This document shows positions 17,047 to 26,096 of a DNA stretch of 64,000 bases, in pieces. Within the stretch, counting starts at the first letter, position 1; every line of letters starts with the position of its first letter. The stretch is from Enterobacter_D sp963521185 (GTDB taxonomy: Bacteria > Pseudomonadota > Gammaproteobacteria > Enterobacterales > Enterobacteriaceae), in contig CAUQTV010000008.1 of NCBI GenBank assembly GCA_963521185.1, positions 62,001 through 126,000 of the forward strand, given 5' to 3'. Under the pieces are notes generated by a model that was not told the DNA's origin, did not search any database, and saw nothing but the letters and a program-made list of their open reading frames with translations. Position numbers and translations under genes: made by a program.

Positions 17047-18692
17047 AAAGAATTCTGACGGCGCTTGCCGCCCTGCTGCCTTTTACCGCCAGTGCCGCCG
17101 ACGCCATTACCGGCGCGGTACAGCGCCAGCCGACCAACTGGCAGGCGATCATCATGTTTGTGGTGTTCGTGGCCTTCACGCTCGGCATCACCTACTGGGC
17201 CTCGAAGCGCACCCGCACGCGCAGCGACTACTACACCGCAGGCGGTAACATCACCGGCCTGCAAAACGGGCTGGCGATTGCCGGTGACTATATGTCAGCG
17301 GCGTCGTTTTTGGGCATTTCCGCGCTGGTATTCACCTCCGGCTACGACGGGCTGATCTACTCGCTGGGCTTCCTTGTCGGCTGGCCGATCATTCTGTTTT
17401 TAATCGCTGAGCGGCTGCGCAATCTGGGGCGCTATACCTTCGCCGACGTGGCGTCGTATCGCTTACGCCAGGGGCCGATCCGCTCGCTGTCGGCCTGTGG
17501 TTCGCTGGTGGTGGTGGCGCTGTATCTGATCGCGCAGATGGTCGGCGCGGGCAAGCTGATCCAGCTGCTGTTCGGCCTTAACTATCACGTCGCCGTGGTG
17601 CTGGTGGGCGTATTAATGGTGATGTACGTGCTGTTTGGCGGCATGCTGGCAACCACCTGGGTGCAGATCATCAAAGCGGTGCTACTGCTGTTCGGCGCAA
17701 GCTTCATGGCGTTTATGGTGATGCGCCACGTGGGCTTTAGCTTTAATAACCTGTTCACCGAAGCGATGGCGGTCCATCCGAAAGGCACGGCGATCATGAG
17801 TCCGGGCGGGCTGGTGAAAGATCCGATCTCGGCGCTGTCGCTGGGTCTTGGCCTGATGTTTGGTACCGCGGGCTTACCGCACATTTTGATGCGTTTCTTC
17901 ACCGTCAGCGATGCCCGTGAAGCGCGCAAGAGCGTGTTCTACGCCACCGGTTTTATGGGCTATTTCTACATCCTGACCTTTATCATCGGCTTTGGGGCGA
18001 TCATGCTGGTGGGGGCGAATCCGGCGTTTAAAGACGCGGCGGGCGCGCTGATTGGCGGCAACAATATGGCGGCGGTTCACCTCGCCAACGCCGTCGGCGG
18101 TAACCTGTTCCTCGGCTTTATCTCTGCGGTGGCCTTCGCCACGATCCTGGCGGTGGTTGCAGGCTTAACGCTGGCAGGCGCATCGGCGGTGTCGCACGAT
18201 TTGTATGCCAACGTGTTCCGCAAGGGCGCGTCTGAGCGCGACGAGCTTCGCGTGTCGAAAATTACCGTATTGATCCTCGGCGTGATTGCCATCCTGCTGG
18301 GTATTCTGTTTGAAAATCAGAACATTGCCTTCATGGTTGGCCTGGCGTTCTCTATCGCCGCAAGCTGCAACTTCCCGATCATCCTGCTCTCCATGTACTG
18401 GTCGAAACTGACCACGCGCGGGGCGATGACCGGTGGCTGGCTGGGGCTTATCACCGCCGTGGTGCTGATGGTGCTCGGCCCGACCATTTGGGTGCAGATC
18501 CTCGGTCACACCAGCGCCATCTTCCCGTACGAATACCCGGCGCTGTTCTCCATTGCGGTGGCGTTTATCGGCATCTGGTTCTTCTCGATCACCGATAATT
18601 CAGCCGAAGGAAAGCTGGAGCGTGAGAAATTCCGCGCGCAGTTTATCCGTTCGCAAACCGGCATTGGTATCGAACAGGGTCGCGCGCATTAA
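17043..18692 (+). CDS. actP: Cation/acetate symporter
   Basis: A 549-residue sodium:solute symporter that imports acetate and short-chain acids. An N-terminal cleavable signal-like segment (MKRILTALAALLPFTASAA) is followed by about 13 transmembrane helices. Family segments include YYTAGGNITGLQNGLAIAGD (the SSS core start), GLMFGTAGLPHILMRFFTV and AFATILAVVAGLTLAGASAV. Same length as E. coli ActP. Third gene of the acs operon; it feeds acetate to Acs. A good terminator follows at 18702. Confidence 0.96.
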   Translation: MKRILTALAALLPFTASAADAITGAVQRQPTNWQAIIMFVVFVAFTLGITYWASKRTRTRSDYYTAGGNITGLQNGLAIAGDYMSAASFLGISALVFTSGYDGLIYSLGFLVGWPIILFLIAERLRNLGRYTFADVASYRLRQGPIRSLSACGSLVVVALYLIAQMVGAGKLIQLLFGLNYHVAVVLVGVLMVMYVLFGGMLATTWVQIIKAVLLLFGASFMAFMVMRHVGFSFNNLFTEAMAVHPKGTAIMSPGGLVKDPISALSLGLGLMFGTAGLPHILMRFFTVSDAREARKSVFYATGFMGYFYILTFIIGFGAIMLVGANPAFKDAAGALIGGNNMAAVHLANAVGGNLFLGFISAVAFATILAVVAGLTLAGASAVSHDLYANVFRKGASERDELRVSKITVLILGVIAILLGILFENQNIAFMVGLAFSIAASCNFPIILLSMYWSKLTTRGAMTGGWLGLITAVVLMVLGPTIWVQILGHTSAIFPYEYPALFSIAVAFIGIWFFSITDNSAEGKLEREKFRAQFIRSQTGIGIEQGRAH

Positions 18693-18701
18693 TCCCCTCT
18701 C

Positions 18702-18725
18702 CCCGGCCAGCAATGGCCGGGTTTT
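18702..18725 (+). terminator. Terminator of the acs-yjcH-actP operon
   Basis: A perfect 8-bp stem CCCGGCCA/TGGCCGGG with GCAA tetraloop followed by TTTT, 9 bases after the actP stop. The remaining gap to 18916 shows nothing else. Confidence 0.88.
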
Positions 18726-18915
18726 CAGATCACGTTTTTCCCCGCCGCAGGTGAGCCGCATCACGTCTTTCACAGTGTAAAAGTCGATCCGCGTCACACC
18801 CTTTATTCCTCTTTCGCTACACCTTTCACACTTTTTGGCGTTTCACGCCCCGGCCATGCGTTTGCCCCTCGCCGCTTCGCGACAACGACGCCTGCGCTTT
18901 TTATGCTTAGTTCAG

Positions 18916-20466
18916 TTACACGAGGCTGCGGGCAAACTCGCTCAGGCGCGCCGGGCTTAACAGCAGCGGTAAAAACAGCGGACTGCCGGGCGCAGGAGCG
19001 TCAACCCAGCGGGCCAGGGTGTCAGCGTAACGCAGCAGCGTTTGCTGATGCGCAAGGGCCACGCCGCCTGCCGGTTCGTTGTAGTGATCGCACCAGGTCA
19101 GATCGCTGACCGCCGCGCTCACGCGGGAAAACATCTGGCTGTAGACCTCGGCGTTGCGCCAGGCGGCGAGCAGCACCTCCAGCGTGTCGTCGGCGCAGGT
19201 GATGCGGGGAAGCAGTTCGCGCAGGGCGTGTACGCTGTGGCCGGCCAGAAAACAGGCGGTCTCTTTTTCCAGCGCGATAAGCTGGCGCTGCTCTTCGCCG
19301 AGCGTTTTATCATCGGCGGGCATCAGCGGCTGATAGGCCTGGCCCCAGTTGGCGCTGCGGGTATCCATGTGCAGCAACTGCTGCGCCTGCGCCAGGCTTT
19401 GCGGCACCTGGCTTTGATAGTGCAGCCTGCGCCCGAGCAGGTTCGGCGTTTTGCACAGCCAGTCGTAGCTGGCATGAAAAAGCGCGATGAGGCGTTGCTT
19501 ATCGGCGTGCTGGCGAAAACGCAGCCCGTGCTGTTCGCACCAGACGTCGAACACCGACAGCGAGGTCTGGTTGGCCGCCGCAAGCCCGATCAGGTTGATG
19601 GCGTTGGCGGAATCCGTCACCCGACTGTCCGGCAGCCATTGCCAGGCCACGCGCGAGGTAATGGCTTCGACGTCGTTATCGGTCACGCTCAGCGCCCAGC
19701 TCAGGCGACCGCTGATCTCATCCGCGAGATAGCACGGCAGCACCGTCCAGCCATAACCGGTGCCCCAGAGGTCGTACTCGATCCACTTTTTGTGATCCGG
19801 CAACTGGGCGATATGCGGGTGATTGGCAAAGCCCGGATGGTAATCAAGTTCGGTGGCTTTAATGGACGCCCGCACGTCGCCGGGCAGCGTCGACAGCACC
19901 GTGGAGAGCTGCTGGCGCGGCCATGAGTGATCGATAAAATCGCGCAGCACGAGCTTTTTACCCTGCGCGCGGAGCTGGCTCCACACCTGATGCAGGCTCT
20001 GTTGCCAGCCCGCGGTTTGAAAGGTTGGCGTGGTCAGGCTGAGGATAATGCCGCTGAGGTGCGGCAGCGCCGGTAATAGCGGCGTCAGAATAGCGGCATA
20101 AAAACGCTGCCAGAAATCCGGGGCGCTTTTTTCGTCAAAGGCAAATTCGGGGAATTTGCGCTTAATAATATCGTCAGAGGGCGCGGCCTCCCCCTGTAAC
20201 CAGAAGGATAAATTATTCTCCTGAAGATAAAGGCTGACCCGTTTTAAATAGTGCAACGCGTAATTTTGTTGATGAATAAGGTTTTCAACATTAAGCCGCT
20301 GACTGAGCGGCGACGGCGTGGCAAGCAGTGAAAGCAACTCCTGCTGATGAAGAATGATGCCGGTAAAGCCGTGCTGTCTGGCGCTCGCTACGCCCTGAAC
20401 AAACCACGGCCAGTGCCAGATAAACGTGCTGTTTAATTCCATTAACTGATGCGGAATACGTTTCAT
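18916..20466 (-). CDS. Uncharacterised protein resembling GH67-type glycosidases
   Basis: A 516-residue protein with no signal peptide, so probably cytoplasmic. I do not recognise a named gene. The middle region contains KATELDYHPGFANHP, then KKWIEYDLWGTGYGW and LPCYLADEISGRLSWAL. This order (aspartate/tyrosine strand, ExD strand, G-W segment, then LP-Y) resembles the TIM-barrel core of alpha-glucuronidase-like hydrolases. The first residues have MELNSTFIWHWPWF and many tryptophans, as in carbohydrate-binding clefts. It is divergent from an oxidoreductase gene by 47 bp, with a TogB-like binding protein and a LysR regulator beyond. A cytoplasmic glycosidase acting on an imported uronate-containing oligosaccharide is a reasonable but unproven role. 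Confidence 0.55.
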   Translation of the reverse strand: MKRIPHQLMELNSTFIWHWPWFVQGVASARQHGFTGIILHQQELLSLLATPSPLSQRLNVENLIHQQNYALHYLKRVSLYLQENNLSFWLQGEAAPSDDIIKRKFPEFAFDEKSAPDFWQRFYAAILTPLLPALPHLSGIILSLTTPTFQTAGWQQSLHQVWSQLRAQGKKLVLRDFIDHSWPRQQLSTVLSTLPGDVRASIKATELDYHPGFANHPHIAQLPDHKKWIEYDLWGTGYGWTVLPCYLADEISGRLSWALSVTDNDVEAITSRVAWQWLPDSRVTDSANAINLIGLAAANQTSLSVFDVWCEQHGLRFRQHADKQRLIALFHASYDWLCKTPNLLGRRLHYQSQVPQSLAQAQQLLHMDTRSANWGQAYQPLMPADDKTLGEEQRQLIALEKETACFLAGHSVHALRELLPRITCADDTLEVLLAAWRNAEVYSQMFSRVSAAVSDLTWCDHYNEPAGGVALAHQQTLLRYADTLARWVDAPAPGSPLFLPLLLSPARLSEFARSLV

Positions 20467-20513
20467 CGCTTCATCCAGGTCATTTTTAGGTGTTTATCAT
20501 AATAGAGGTAAAG

Positions 20514-21809
20514 ATGAAAAAATATGCGCTTGTTGGCACCGGCGGTCGTGCCGGACTCTATATTTCCGCCATCGGCGGTCAGTGGAAAGAAAATGCGAAA
20601 CTGGTGGCCTTTTGCGACACCAATCAGACGCGGATGCACTACGCCAACCAGCTGCTGCAAAATGAAGGCGCTCAGCCGGTTTCCACCTGGAAGGCGTCAC
20701 AATTTGAAGAGATGATCCGTGAAACGCGTCCGGACATTATTATCGTCACCACCATGGACCGCACGCATGATGATTATATTGTGCGCGCGCTGCACGCCGG
20801 TTGCGACGTGATCACCGAAAAACCGATGACCATTGATGAACAGCGCGCGCTGCGCATTCTCGACACCATTGAGGAAACGGGCCGCCAGGTGCGCGTGGCG
20901 TTCAACTATCGCTATGCGCCGCACCACAGCAAAGTGCGCGAACTGCTGATGAACGGCACCATCGGCGAGGTTAACTCCGTGCACTTCGAGTGGCTGCTCA
21001 ACACCGAACACGGCGCGGATTACTTCCGTCGCTGGCACCGGGAAAAACGCAACAGCGGCGGCCTGCTGGTGCATAAATCAACCCATCACTTTGATTTGAT
21101 GAACTTCTGGCTGGCGAGCTACCCGGAGCGCGTGTACGCCGAAGGCAGCCTGCGTTTTTACGGCAAAGAGAACGCCGAACGCCGTGGCGTGACGCAATTT
21201 TACCCGCGCACGCACGGTTACCCTGAGGCCAAAGACGATCCTTTTGCGCTGCACATGTCCGATAACGCGCAGCTTAAAGCGCTCTATCTCGACGCTGAGC
21301 ATGAGGACAACTACTACCGCGATCAGAGCGTGTTCAGCGACGGCATTACCATTGAAGATACGATGTCGGTACTGGTGAAATACCAGAACCAGGTGCAGCT
21401 CACCTACTCGCTAAATACTTATCTGCCGTGGGAGGGGCTGAACGTGGTATTCAACGGCAGCGAAGGCCGTCTGGAGATGAAAATCGTTGAGAAATCCTAC
21501 GTCAACGCGGGCGGTGAGCGCGCGAACGAAGGCAGCCTGGAAGCCTGTGACATCACCGTTTACCCGATGTTTGCCGAACCGTGGAGAGCGGACTTCTCGC
21601 TGGGCGAAGGGGGCCACGGCGGCGGCGATAACGCCATGCTGGCGGATCTGTTCGGTGAACCGGTAGCTGACCCGTTAAAACGCGCCGCCGACCACCGCGC
21701 AGGCGCGATGTCTATTCTCACCGGGATTGCGGGCAATATTTCTATGCAGCAGCAGCGCCCGGTTAACTTCCGCGAATTCGAACTCGTTTCACGTCTTAAA
21801 AAGCAGTAA
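20514..21809 (+). CDS. Gfo/Idh/MocA family oxidoreductase
   Basis: A 431-residue NAD(P)-dependent oxidoreductase. The N-terminal Rossmann fold begins KKYALVGTGGRAGLY (nucleotide-binding GTGGR). VITEKPMTID is the family EKP motif with the presumed catalytic lysine, and RVAFNYRYAPHHSKVRELL starts the C-terminal alpha/beta domain. HKSTHHFDLMNFWL carries the family histidine region. ATG 20514 with GAGGTAAAG upstream is preferred to 20490. Proteins of this type oxidise or epimerise sugars and sugar acids, some of them acting as glycosidases through transient oxidation. The neighbours suggest a uronate or oligosaccharide substrate; the specific reaction is unknown. Confidence 0.85.
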   Translation: MKKYALVGTGGRAGLYISAIGGQWKENAKLVAFCDTNQTRMHYANQLLQNEGAQPVSTWKASQFEEMIRETRPDIIIVTTMDRTHDDYIVRALHAGCDVITEKPMTIDEQRALRILDTIEETGRQVRVAFNYRYAPHHSKVRELLMNGTIGEVNSVHFEWLLNTEHGADYFRRWHREKRNSGGLLVHKSTHHFDLMNFWLASYPERVYAEGSLRFYGKENAERRGVTQFYPRTHGYPEAKDDPFALHMSDNAQLKALYLDAEHEDNYYRDQSVFSDGITIEDTMSVLVKYQNQVQLTYSLNTYLPWEGLNVVFNGSEGRLEMKIVEKSYVNAGGERANEGSLEACDITVYPMFAEPWRADFSLGEGGHGGGDNAMLADLFGEPVADPLKRAADHRAGAMSILTGIAGNISMQQQRPVNFREFELVSRLKKQ

Positions 21810-21922
21810 TACACGGGCAACGGGCGCGGCGGGATGCCGCGTCTGTTTCGTCGGTCAGTATTTTGCGGTTACTCACCTGCACGCCATACCCACAATAAGA
21901 ATCTCTGTACCGGAGTAACATC

Positions 21923-23197
21923 ATGAAAGCCGCTATTTCTGGCGTTATCGCACTGGCTCTTTTTTCTGCAAACGTGACCGCTGAGCAGGTCGAATTACGC
22001 ATGTCGTGGTGGGGCGGTAACAGCCGACATCAGGCAACGCTCAAGGCCATTGCCGCCTTTGAGCAAGCTTACCCGGATATTAAAGTGAAAGCGGAATACA
22101 CCGGCTGGGACGGGCATCTGTCACGCCTGACCACACAAATGGCCAGCGGTACCGAACCGGACGTCATGCAAACCAACTGGCCGTGGCTGCCGATATTCTC
22201 CAAAAAAGGCGACGGTTATTACGATCTCAATACCCTGAAAGACACGCTGGATTTAAGCCAGTACGCGAAAAAAGATCTGCTCTCCACCACCGTGAACGGC
22301 AAATTAAACGGCCTGCCGATCTCCGTGAACGCGCCGGTCTTTTATTATAACGACGTGACCTGGAAAAAAGCCGGGCTGGCCTACCCGAAAAACTGGGAGG
22401 AACTGTTTGCCGCAGGCACGCGGTTTAAACAGAAGCTGGGGGAAAATGACTACCCCTTAGCGATGGTCGATCAGGATGTGATCCTGCTGCTTAATTCGTA
22501 CATGGCGCAAAAACATGGGCTGTCGATGTTAACCCCGGAGGGGAAATTTACCTGGAACGACGCCCAGTGGGCAGAAGCGTTCAGCTTCGTTAAGCGCCTC
22601 GCCGACGATCACGTGATCCCGCGCCCCAAAACGATGTCCTCCTACGGCAAAGGCAATCTCTATGAGATGAAGCCGTGGATTTCGGGTGAGTGGGGCGGCA
22701 CCTATACCTGGAACATTTCCATTCGTATGTACATCAACAACCTGACGCCACCGGCAAAACTGGTGCTCGGGGACTACGTCACCCTTCCCGGCGCGACGAA
22801 TGCGGGGATCTACTTCAAGACCGCGCAAATGTTCTCGCTGGCGAAATCGACGCGCCACCCGCAGGAAGCGGCGAAACTGGTCAACTTCTTACTTAACGAT
22901 CCGCGGGCGGTCCAGGCGCTTGGCCTTGAGCGCGGCATTCCGCTCAGCCGTGCGGCAGAAAAAATCCTCACCGGGGACGGCACCATTGATCCGCACGATC
23001 CGGTGGTGGCGGGCCTGCGCCAGGCCCAGTCGCTGCCGACTAACGTTGTCGCGTCGCCATACATTGAGGATCTGCAAATCGTCGATCGGTTCACCGCCGC
23101 GCGGGAAAATATGGATCTCGGCAAGCTCACGCCTGCGCAGGCCGCCGCTGAGTTTCGTCAGCAGTCCGAGCGTATTCTGCGACGGTTAACGCGCTAG
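21923..23197 (+). CDS. Extracellular solute-binding protein, TogB-like
   Basis: A 424-residue family 1 solute-binding protein with signal peptide (MKAAISGVIALALFSANVTA, cleavage before EQ). The mature start LRMSWWGGNSRHQATLKAI, then EYTGWDGHLSRLTTQMASG, EPDVMQTNWPWLPIF and the later MKPWISGEWGGTYTWN closely follow the oligogalacturonide-binding protein TogB of pectinolytic enterobacteria (recalled). Near the C-terminus LGLERGIPLSRAA is also shared. No permease or ATPase genes are adjacent, so it must use a transporter encoded elsewhere. It lies downstream of the oxidoreductase in the same direction. Ligand assignment to an oligouronide is inference. Confidence 0.82.
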   Translation: MKAAISGVIALALFSANVTAEQVELRMSWWGGNSRHQATLKAIAAFEQAYPDIKVKAEYTGWDGHLSRLTTQMASGTEPDVMQTNWPWLPIFSKKGDGYYDLNTLKDTLDLSQYAKKDLLSTTVNGKLNGLPISVNAPVFYYNDVTWKKAGLAYPKNWEELFAAGTRFKQKLGENDYPLAMVDQDVILLLNSYMAQKHGLSMLTPEGKFTWNDAQWAEAFSFVKRLADDHVIPRPKTMSSYGKGNLYEMKPWISGEWGGTYTWNISIRMYINNLTPPAKLVLGDYVTLPGATNAGIYFKTAQMFSLAKSTRHPQEAAKLVNFLLNDPRAVQALGLERGIPLSRAAEKILTGDGTIDPHDPVVAGLRQAQSLPTNVVASPYIEDLQIVDRFTAARENMDLGKLTPAQAAAEFRQQSERILRRLTR

Positions 23198-23285
23198 CGA
23201 GATCGCGCGCATAACTCGCACAACGGCCTCCTTCAGCGATGGAAATGATTTACACTCATCACAGGTACAGGCTGAAGGAAGCATC

Positions 23286-24173
23286 ATGGACATCAAAACG
23301 CTGCGTTATTTTGTGGAGGTCGTGCGCCAACAGAGCTTCACGCGCGCAGCGGAGCGCTTATTTGTCACGCAGCCGACCATCAGCAAGATGCTTAAAAACC
23401 TTGAGGATGAGCTTAACTGCACGCTGTTAATCCGCGACGGGCGCAAGCTGCTGTTAACCGACACCGGGCGCGTGGTCTTTGAGCGCGGGCTGGCGATACT
23501 CGCGGAGTTCCGCCAGCTTGAGGCCGAACTGGGCGACATCAACCACCTGAACAAAGGCGTACTGCGTCTGGGTATTCCACCGATGGTCGGCATGCTCATG
23601 GCCGGCCCCATCAACTTGTTTCGCCAGCGCTACCCCGGCGTGGAGCTGAAGATTTCCGAATTCGGCGGATTAACCGTGCAGCAGGCGGTGATCAACGGCG
23701 AGCTGGATTTGGCAATGACCGCCCTGCCGGTGGAAGAAGAGAGTGGCCTGGCCACGCTGCCGCTGTTCAAACATCCGCTGTGCGTGCTGGTGCCGCGCTC
23801 GGGCGACTGGCTGAAATACGACACCGTTGCCCCCGAGGCGCTGGCGGAACACCCGCTGCTGATCTACAACGAAGACTTTGCCCTCAGCCGCCAACTGATG
23901 CAGTTGTTCAGCCAGCACGGCGTCAAACCGCGCATTGCCGTGCGCAGCGGGCAGTGGGATTTTCTGGCGGCCATGGTGCAGGCCGGCGTTGGGATTGCGA
24001 TATTACCGGAACCGATCTGCCAGCGTCTCGATAAGCAAACCCTGCGCTGGATACCGCTGCAAAGCGAATTGCACTGGGAGCTGGGGATGATTTGGCGACA
24101 CGGGGTGTATCTGTCAAACAGCGCCCAGGCCTGGCTGGAGTGCTGTAAAGGGTTTTGGGCCCCCTCACCCTAG
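23286..24173 (+). CDS. LysR-family transcriptional regulator
   Basis: A 295-residue LTTR. The N-terminal winged helix (DIKTLRYFVEVVRQQSFTRAAERLFVTQPTISKML, in two helices) is standard, and the effector-binding domain starts at about residue 92 with LRLGIPPMVG. ATG 23286 has GGAAG upstream. It is the last gene of the accessory carbohydrate cluster and may control the divergent promoter at 20467-20513. Unusually, its last codons and stop (APSP, TAG at 24171-24173) are supplied by a CCCTCACCC repeat (copy C), suggesting the original end was altered when the repeat arrived. The effector is unknown. Confidence 0.85.
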   Translation: MDIKTLRYFVEVVRQQSFTRAAERLFVTQPTISKMLKNLEDELNCTLLIRDGRKLLLTDTGRVVFERGLAILAEFRQLEAELGDINHLNKGVLRLGIPPMVGMLMAGPINLFRQRYPGVELKISEFGGLTVQQAVINGELDLAMTALPVEEESGLATLPLFKHPLCVLVPRSGDWLKYDTVAPEALAEHPLLIYNEDFALSRQLMQLFSQHGVKPRIAVRSGQWDFLAAMVQAGVGIAILPEPICQRLDKQTLRWIPLQSELHWELGMIWRHGVYLSNSAQAWLECCKGFWAPSP

Positions 24174-24255
24174 CCCTCTCCCACAGGGAGAGGGAACCGA
24201 TCGGGCACCCACCCCCTAGCTCTCTCCCACAGGGAGAGGGAACCGATCGGGCAAA
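24161..24255. repeat. CCCTCTCCC/GGGAGAGGG repeat, tandem double copy C
   Basis: Two direct units of about 45 bp, each with CTCTCCC-ACA-GGGAGAGGG followed by AACCGATCGGGCA. The first unit is preceded by CCCCTCACCC. They overlap the 3' end of the LysR gene and end 6 bases before the yjcE stop. Confidence 0.88.
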
Positions 24256-24261
24256 ACAGCG

Positions 24262-25908
24262 CTACTTCGTCTCAATCAACAGAGCTTCCAGCAGATCCAA
24301 ATCGTGCAGCAGCTTTTGCAGCGTCTCGTTGCTGATTTGCCGCGTGGCGCGTAGATGGTACAGCTCGGCACGCTCTGAGCGCAGGGCCGCGAGGCGGAAG
24401 CGGCGCTCCAGATTCTCTTCCTGCATTGAGCTTTCCACATCGTTGCGCCCGTCCGCCCGGCGACGCAGGTTGCCGATCACCCTGGAACTGACCTCGGTCA
24501 GCAGCTGGTTATCAATATTTTCTTCGGTATTGGCCGCCAGACGTTCCTCCATTTTCTGGATAGCGACAATCGCCACGTCCGCCGTTTTTGCCCGCGCCAG
24601 ACGCTCTTCTTTCGCCTGCTGAACGTGGTCGCCCACCTCCATGTGCTGCAACAGGATCGGCAGCATGATCACGCCGACAAACAGCGAGAACAGGATCACG
24701 CCCGCCGCCAGAAACACCAGCTCATAGCGTGCCGGGAAGATGTTGCCATCCGGCAGAAGCAGCGGAATGGAGAGCACACCGGCAAGGGTGATCGCCCCAC
24801 GCACGCCCGCGAAGGTGGAAATCAGCAGCTCGCGCGTTGACCATGCGCCAAACTCCATCGGCTTTTTCTTCAGGAAGCGACGGCTGAAGTTTTTCATCGT
24901 CCACAGCCAGCCGAAGCGCACCAGCATCAGCGCGGCGTAAATCAGAATGATGTCGGTAAACAGCATCCAGGTTTCGACGTTAGGATCGGCTTCTGCCGCC
25001 ACCAGCGAGCTTTCAAGAATGCCCGGAAATTGCAGGCCCAGCAGCAGGAACACCATGCCGTTAAACACGAATTCGAGCATCGCCCAGGTGCTGTTGGCAC
25101 GCAGACGCATCGCCAGTGGCGCACGGCGCATCACGCCGGAACGGGTAATGGTCATGCCCGCCGCGACCGCCGCCAGAATGCCGGAGAAACCAATGTGCTC
25201 GGCGATCAGATAGGAGGCGAACGGCAGCAGGAACAGCAGCACGATTTGCGTGGCAGGCTCATCACCGCCCCAGCGGCTGAGAAAACGCAGCGAGCGCCCG
25301 TACAGCCAGCTGACAACGAAGCCCGCCAGAATGCCGCCTGCCGCCACTTTAAAGAACTCAACCGTCGCACCGCCAATGGTAAAGACCATCGTCCCCATCG
25401 CCACGGCCACGGCAAATTTCAGCGCGACCAGGCCCGAGGCGTCGTTCATCAACGCTTCGCCTTGCAGGATGCCCATGATTTTTTTCGGGATGCGGCCCTC
25501 ACCAACAATGCCGGACAGCGCCACCGCATCGGTCGGCGACAGCACGGCGGCCAGCGCAAAAGCGGGGATCAGCGGAATACCGGGCACAATCCAGTAAATC
25601 AGAAAACCGATGCCCACCACCGTGACGACGACCAGCGCCAGCGCAAGGCCGAAGATTTCGCGCCCGTGCTCCAGGAACTCTCGCGTGGGGGTTTTCCAGC
25701 CGTCGGCAAACAGCAGCGGCGGGATAAACAGCACCAGAAACAGTTCCGGATCGAACTCAACGTGCAGGCCAAACGTCGGCAGCGCCAGCATAGCGCCAAT
25801 GGCAATCTGCATGAGCGGCAGCGGGATTTGAAAGGGCAGGACTCGCGTCACTACGCCTGAGAGTGAGACCACAAGGGTCATGATCAGTATGGTGAAGAAG
25901 ATTTCCAT
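24262..25908 (-). CDS. yjcE: Putative Na+/H+ antiporter YjcE (CPA1)
   Basis: A 548-residue inner-membrane exchanger of the CPA1 family. About 12 transmembrane helices occupy residues 1-420. The family motif FALAAVLSPTDAVALSGIVGEGR and GEALMNDASGLVALKFAVA contain the acidic residues of the cation-binding site. A long charged cytoplasmic tail (about 430-548, many Glu/Arg/Lys) follows. ATG 25908 (MEIFFTILIM) matches the E. coli start; a longer frame to 25974 lacks similarity. It follows ghxP in the same direction, separated by a terminator. In E. coli yjcF precedes it; here the accessory cluster does. Confidence 0.94.
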   Translation of the reverse strand: MEIFFTILIMTLVVSLSGVVTRVLPFQIPLPLMQIAIGAMLALPTFGLHVEFDPELFLVLFIPPLLFADGWKTPTREFLEHGREIFGLALALVVVTVVGIGFLIYWIVPGIPLIPAFALAAVLSPTDAVALSGIVGEGRIPKKIMGILQGEALMNDASGLVALKFAVAVAMGTMVFTIGGATVEFFKVAAGGILAGFVVSWLYGRSLRFLSRWGGDEPATQIVLLFLLPFASYLIAEHIGFSGILAAVAAGMTITRSGVMRRAPLAMRLRANSTWAMLEFVFNGMVFLLLGLQFPGILESSLVAAEADPNVETWMLFTDIILIYAALMLVRFGWLWTMKNFSRRFLKKKPMEFGAWSTRELLISTFAGVRGAITLAGVLSIPLLLPDGNIFPARYELVFLAAGVILFSLFVGVIMLPILLQHMEVGDHVQQAKEERLARAKTADVAIVAIQKMEERLAANTEENIDNQLLTEVSSRVIGNLRRRADGRNDVESSMQEENLERRFRLAALRSERAELYHLRATRQISNETLQKLLHDLDLLEALLIETK

Positions 25909-26006
25909 GCGTTCCCTGTTTGCGATGTTTTTTATAATCGATGACGAGGCATCATGCCTTTCATCATAGAACATTCAGATTAACGCAAAGGAAACAGGAT
26001 GTGCCC

Positions 26007-26040
26007 TAAAAAAAAATAAAAAGGGCGGCAAACGCCGCCC
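26007..26040 (-). terminator. Terminator of ghxP
   Basis: On the minus strand the stem GGGCGGC/GCCGCCC is followed by a T-rich tract, complementary to the A-run at 26007-26022. Confidence 0.88.
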
Positions 26041-26071
26041 CTCATCCCAACCCTCTCCCGACGGAGAGGAG
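26041..26071. repeat. CCCTCTCCC/GAGAGG palindrome, copy D
   Basis: CTCATCCCAACCCTCTCCC-GAC-GGAGAGGAG is a member of the dispersed family, between ghxP and its terminator. Confidence 0.75.
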
Positions 26072-26096
26072 CTTTATTTGCCAGTTGGCATTAACA

